Below are positions 52,451-55,505 of a DNA stretch of 55,505 nucleotides, in pieces. The translations under genes and the position numbers were made by a program. Position 1 is the first letter of the stretch. Each line of letters begins with the position of its first letter. The notes below the pieces were generated by a model that was given only the letters and a program-made list of their open reading frames with translations, was not told the origin of the DNA and made no database searches. This stretch comes from Thermodesulfobacteriota bacterium (GTDB taxonomy: Bacteria; Desulfobacterota_D; UBA1144; Nemesobacterales; CSP1-2): assembly GCA_035559815.1 (NCBI GenBank), contig DATMAT010000018.1:1-55505 (forward strand), read 5' to 3'.

Positions 52451-52528
52451 CAACACAATAACGATTTATCTAAATTCTTAAGGAGTTGATCAATCAAAGC
52501 AAAATTTTAAATACGAGGAGAACCCTAT

Positions 52529-53242
52529 ATGCAAGCAGAAGCGCCAAAGGCGAGAGTATTAGAGAAGGTCAGTCTTACCGAACATCTTATGGTCATAAAG
52601 ATAAAACCGGAGGTCCCCTTTACATTTAAACCGGGTCAATACTGCACCATAGGCGTGAGCGGTGTAGAAAGGCCTTATTCCATAGTTTCTTCTCCACACG
52701 AGGAATCGGTCGAGCTCTTTGTAGAATTGATTCCGAATGGAGGGCTCACGCCTCAATTATGGCAGGTCAACATAGGGGACACGGTTAGCATCCGGCCAAG
52801 GGCAAAGGGTGTCTTCACATTCGACGATAAATACCGGAATCAGTTGATGGTAGCAACGGTGACCGGGATCGCTCCATTTGTGAGCATGATAAGAAACTAC
52901 CTCCACCTAGGACAACAATCCCATAAGTTCTATGTCCTTCACGGCGCCAGCTACCATGATGAGCTAGCCTATAGAGAGGAGCTGGAGAAATTGGCCAGAG
53001 AATATGAAAACATCTTCTACATTCCTACGATTAGCCGGTCTGAAGAGCATAGAAATAAATATTGGGGCGGTGAAAGGGGAAGGGTGAATGTAGTGGTCGA
53101 AAAATATATCGATGAATTCTCCCTGAGCCCGGAAAACACCATAGTATATGCCTGCGGTCATCCGGAAATGATTGAAGACGTTAAAGAAAGACTGGAAATG
53201 AAAGGATACAAGGTCAAAGAGGAGAAATACTGGAGAGATTGA
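52529..53242 (+). CDS. Ferredoxin/flavodoxin-NADP reductase-like FAD oxidoreductase
   Basis: 237 residues. FAD-binding barrel with F-K-P-G-Q-Y-C-T-I and R-P-Y-S-I-V-S-S. NAD(P) domain with A-T-V-T-G-I-A-P-F-V-S-M-I-R and the C-terminal V-Y-A-C-G-H-P-E-M-I-E-D-V. Resembles bacterial Fpr-type reductases (short, no extra iron-sulfur domain). Transfers electrons between NAD(P)H and ferredoxin or flavodoxin in the cytoplasm. GAGGAG is 7-8 bases before the ATG. A sigma-54 promoter precedes it, so it is likely switched on by an activator of the type encoded at 3.5 or 24.3 kb. Not coupled to moeA; the 241-base gap holds two palindromes. Confidence 0.88.
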   Translation: MQAEAPKARVLEKVSLTEHLMVIKIKPEVPFTFKPGQYCTIGVSGVERPYSIVSSPHEESVELFVELIPNGGLTPQLWQVNIGDTVSIRPRAKGVFTFDDKYRNQLMVATVTGIAPFVSMIRNYLHLGQQSHKFYVLHGASYHDELAYREELEKLAREYENIFYIPTISRSEEHRNKYWGGERGRVNVVVEKYIDEFSLSPENTIVYACGHPEMIEDVKERLEMKGYKVKEEKYWRD

Positions 53243-53321
53243 ATTAACCCATTCTCTGACCAGTCGAACCAAAGAACAGGCCAATTTGTTTATCCCTCTT
53301 GTAATTAGATCAATATTATTA

Positions 53322-53343
53322 GAGACGCATTGCAATGCGTCTC
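53322..53343. repeat. 22-bp perfect palindrome (GAGACGCATTG family)
   Basis: Arm GAGACGCATTG against CAATGCGTCTC, in the gap between the reductase gene and moeA. A sister lies 32 bases further on. Confidence 0.8.
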
Positions 53344-53375
53344 CAAAGAATTCCATTGGTTATGTGAATAATGTA

Positions 53376-53397
53376 GAGACGGGATTAATCCCGTCTC
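53376..53397. repeat. 22-bp perfect palindrome (GAGACGGGATT family)
   Basis: Arm GAGACGGGATT against AATCCCGTCTC, preceded by TGTA. Same TAGAGACG...CGTCTC outer frame as the copy at 53322-53343, with a different centre; compensating changes keep the hairpin. Confidence 0.8.
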
Positions 53398-53483
53398 ACA
53401 AATAACATTCTCTACAATTCATAAGGCGCACGTCTATGCTAAATTTTAGCACTGCGCTTAGATATAATATAGCGAAAGAGAAA

Positions 53484-54704
53484 ATGATCGCCGTGGAAGA
53501 AGCCAGAAGACTGATCCTCGAAAACACCGGTTTATTAGAACCCGTCGAGATTTCATTAACCGAGGCTAAAGGATACGTACTGGCTCAAGATATTATCAGC
53601 ACGGTGAACCTTCCCAACTTCACTAACTCGGCTATGGACGGCTATGCCGTAAAAAGTGAGAACACAAAAGGGACAAATGAAACCAATCCCATCCGTTTAC
53701 AAGTAATAGGCATAGTACGAGCTGGAGACTTCCCGAACTTCATCGTCGGCGAGGGCGAGGCAGCCAAGATTATGACCGGCGCTCCCATACCCCAGGGAGC
53801 GGATTCCGTCGTAATGGTGGAATACACCGAGGAAAAAGACGGATACGTAAAAATAAAAAGTCCGGTCGGTCCCGGTGAAAATATAAGGTACGAGGGAGAG
53901 GAGATAAAAAAGGGTGAGATTGGGCTCGAAAAAGGGGTTCAGCTCAATTCCGCATCTATTGGGTTTATAGCTGAACTGGGCGTGAACAAGATATTGGTTC
54001 ATCGAAAGCCGAGAATAGCCTTGGTTGTAACCGGGGAGGAGGTGGTCGGCCCGGATGAAGAATTGAGACCGGGGAAGATTAGAGATACAAACTCATTAAC
54101 CCTTAAATCCGCTCTTTCTCAGGAACTCGTCGAATTCAAGTTTATGGGACGGGCAAGAGACGAGGTCTCCGATATTAAAAGGAAAATAGAAAACGGACTT
54201 GAGTGGTGCGATGTTCTTCTTGTGACCGGTGGGGTTTCGGTAGGCGATTACGATTACGTAAAAGAGGTTTTAGAAGAGCTTTCAGTTGAAGGCCTATTTT
54301 GGAGAGTCGCCCAAAGACCGGGAGGACCGCTATTCTTCGGGAAAAAAGACAGCACGCTGATTTTTGGCCTCCCTGGGAATCCAGCCTCTTCCCTTGTTTG
54401 CTTCTATGAGTATGTAAGGCCAGCGCTTCGTAAGATGATCGGTAAAAAAGATTTATTTCTTTTAGAGGTTGAAGCCGTGCTCTTGGAAGAAATAAGAAAA
54501 AGACCGGATAAGACACACTTCTTAAGAGGATACTTGGAAAAAAGAGATGACACTTTTTATGTAAAATCCACCGGAAGCCAGGGCTCTCACATGCTTAAAT
54601 CATTCGCTCTCTCCAATTGTCTTATCGTGGTTCCTAAGGAGGTAGACCATCTTCCACCGCAAAGCAGGGTAAAGGTGCATCTTCTCCCGGAAGCTATTCT
54701 ATAG
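53484..54704 (+). CDS. moeA: Molybdopterin molybdenumtransferase MoeA
   Basis: 406 residues from the ATG at 53484 (MIAVEEARRLIL), the normal MoeA start. An ATG at 53436 would add 16 residues without similarity, and TATAAT at 53463-53468 lies between the two, suggesting a promoter there. Motifs: F-T-N-S-A-M-D-G-Y-A-V, M-T-G-A-P-I-P-Q-G-A-D, T-G-G-V-S-V-G-D-Y-D-Y-V, G-L-P-G-N-P-A-S-S-L. Inserts molybdenum into adenylated molybdopterin to finish Moco. Shares the pathway with moaA upstream. The C-terminal domain is complete. Confidence 0.94.
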   Translation: MIAVEEARRLILENTGLLEPVEISLTEAKGYVLAQDIISTVNLPNFTNSAMDGYAVKSENTKGTNETNPIRLQVIGIVRAGDFPNFIVGEGEAAKIMTGAPIPQGADSVVMVEYTEEKDGYVKIKSPVGPGENIRYEGEEIKKGEIGLEKGVQLNSASIGFIAELGVNKILVHRKPRIALVVTGEEVVGPDEELRPGKIRDTNSLTLKSALSQELVEFKFMGRARDEVSDIKRKIENGLEWCDVLLVTGGVSVGDYDYVKEVLEELSVEGLFWRVAQRPGGPLFFGKKDSTLIFGLPGNPASSLVCFYEYVRPALRKMIGKKDLFLLEVEAVLLEEIRKRPDKTHFLRGYLEKRDDTFYVKSTGSQGSHMLKSFALSNCLIVVPKEVDHLPPQSRVKVHLLPEAIL

Positions 54705-54730
54705 ACTCATTTTCATTAGCCTTCCTTAAA

Positions 54731-54772
54731 GAATTGGGGTCAGTTCTTGACTTTACATCAAATTGATATTTA
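54731..54772 (+). repeat. GGGGTCAGTTCTTGAC leader of the RAYT element
   Basis: AATTGGGGTCAGTTCTTGAC, then TTTACATC, just before the transposase start. Words of this kind (TTGGGGTCAG...TTGAC) are often found directly upstream of MARPLR-type transposase genes. I take it as the left end of the element; TTGACTTTACATC could also serve as a -35 region. Confidence 0.5.
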
Positions 54773-54780
54773 CTTTTCCT

Positions 54781-55505
54781 ATGGCAAGACCTCTGAGACT
54801 AGAATTCCCCGGTGCTCTATACCACATAACCTCCCGCGGCAATGCAAGACAAGATATATTCCTCGATGATCAGGACAGAACTCTATTCCTGAGCATGTTT
54901 GCAAGAGAAGCGGAGCAGCAAAAATGGAGATGTTATGCATACTGCCTTATGAGCAATCACTATCACCTTATGCTAGAGACTCCAGAGAGCAATCTCGTCA
55001 CAGGAATGAGACGTTTAAATGGGGTCTATACCCAGAAGTTCAACCGAAGGCATGGAAGAGTGGGACATCTGTTTCAAGGTAGGTATAAAAGCATAGTTGT
55101 GGACAGGGAGAATTACCTCCTTGAGCTTTGCCGATATGTGGTTTTAAATCCCGTTCGAGCGGGGATGGTAAGCAAGCCAGGGGATTGGAAGTGGAGCAGC
55201 TATCTTGCAACCGCAGGGGAAGTAAAGAAACCGGATTGGCTAGAGGCCGATTGGATTCTAGGCCAGTTTGACAGGGTTAGGGAAAAGGCTAAAGAGGCAT
55301 ACAAACGTTTTGTTTTAGATGGTGTTGGCGGACAAAGTCCTTGGACTAAACTTCAAGGTCAAATATGGTTGGGAAACAGGGCATTTTTGGAGCGGATGGA
55401 GAGATTGGTGGAGAAGAGGGATTTAGAAGAGGTTCCATCGGCACAGACTTTTCCCTCACGACCAACAAAACCCGATGTGCTTGAATCCGTTTCGAGAGAA
55501 TATGG
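54781..55505 (+). mobile_element. REP-associated tyrosine transposase (RAYT, IS200-like Y1), C-terminal end cut by window
   Basis: Translation from ATG 54781 is open to the window edge (241 codons). Starts MARPLRLEFPGALYHITSRGN, typical of this transposase group with the first strand of the Y1 fold. HUH motif N-H-Y-H-L-M (H60, H62) and catalytic Y119 in L-C-R-Y-V-V-L-N-P-V-R-A-G-M-V. The R-x-G-H-L-F-Q-G-R-Y-K motif is present at 93-103. Such enzymes nick single-stranded DNA at REP hairpins and are domesticated rather than flanked by normal insertion-sequence ends. The many palindromes of the window are plausible substrates. No strong ribosome site. Confidence 0.88.

Overview
The window reads as chromosome from a Gram-negative bacterium. 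Outer-membrane proteins (a TonB-dependent receptor and a porin-like barrel), secreted proteins with N-terminal signal anchors, a type II secretion/type IV pilus GspF/PilC start and two good sigma-54 (-24/-12) promoters support this. Core genes (pgk, gltA, rarA, moaA, moeA, ptsP) are scattered singly rather than in classical operons. The gene mix (GAF-type sigma-54 activators, giant class III cyclase/ATPase/TPR proteins, DUF1326/DUF2182, many short palindromic repeats plus a RAYT transposase) suggests an uncultured respiratory lineage of the Desulfobacterota/Dadabacteria kind, but no phylogenetic marker gene is present and this assignment is only a guess. No tRNA, rRNA, CRISPR array or prophage was seen.

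Layout. 0-5 kb: start of a GspF/PilC gene, two paralogous secreted collagen-like proteins, and a divergent GAF/AAA+/Fis activator. A sigma-54 promoter fires toward the collagen-like genes, and two perfect dyads lie between it and the activator gene. 5-6.5 kb: two toxin-antitoxin pairs, a VapBC with an altered PIN active site and a MazEF whose toxin has an amber stop at codon 7. 6.5-24 kb: three very large zinc-ribbon/class III cyclase/ATPase/TPR proteins. Between them lie a TonB receptor, a DUF1326-DUF2182 pair, and an operon with a type II NADH dehydrogenase fused to a cyclic-nucleotide-binding domain. 24-30.5 kb: a second GAF/sigma-54 activator, then a four-gene flavin cluster (4-TM protein, FMN-binding protein with a flavinylation motif, porin with a Fur-type box at its promoter, ApbE). 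30.8-35.8 kb: rarA, a methyltransferase, VanZ, a LuxR regulator and a wrecked GH15 glucoamylase gene. 36-38.5 kb: pgk, then a 1.2-kb nest of repeats. 38.5-42.4 kb: a type IIG restriction-modification protein behind a RadC N-domain fragment and a frameshifted MNT nucleotidyltransferase. 42.5-48 kb: M42 peptidase, TatT-like TPR protein, a hypothetical gene, citrate synthase and an M50 protease. 48.4-54.7 kb: ptsP, moaA, a sigma-54-driven flavin reductase and moeA. 54.7 kb-end: a REP-associated tyrosine transposase cut by the window edge.

Three threads tie the window together. (1) Sigma-54 control: two activators with the same unusual substitution in the GAFTGA loop, and two -24/-12 promoters. 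(2) Cyclic-nucleotide and redox signalling: three cyclases beside an NDH-2 with a cNMP-binding domain, plus a probably Fur-controlled flavin electron-transfer cluster. (3) Mobile palindromes: at least six families of short repeats fill nearly every gap and have entered four reading frames in frame at five sites; a RAYT transposase at the right end is a candidate mobiliser for one or more of them.
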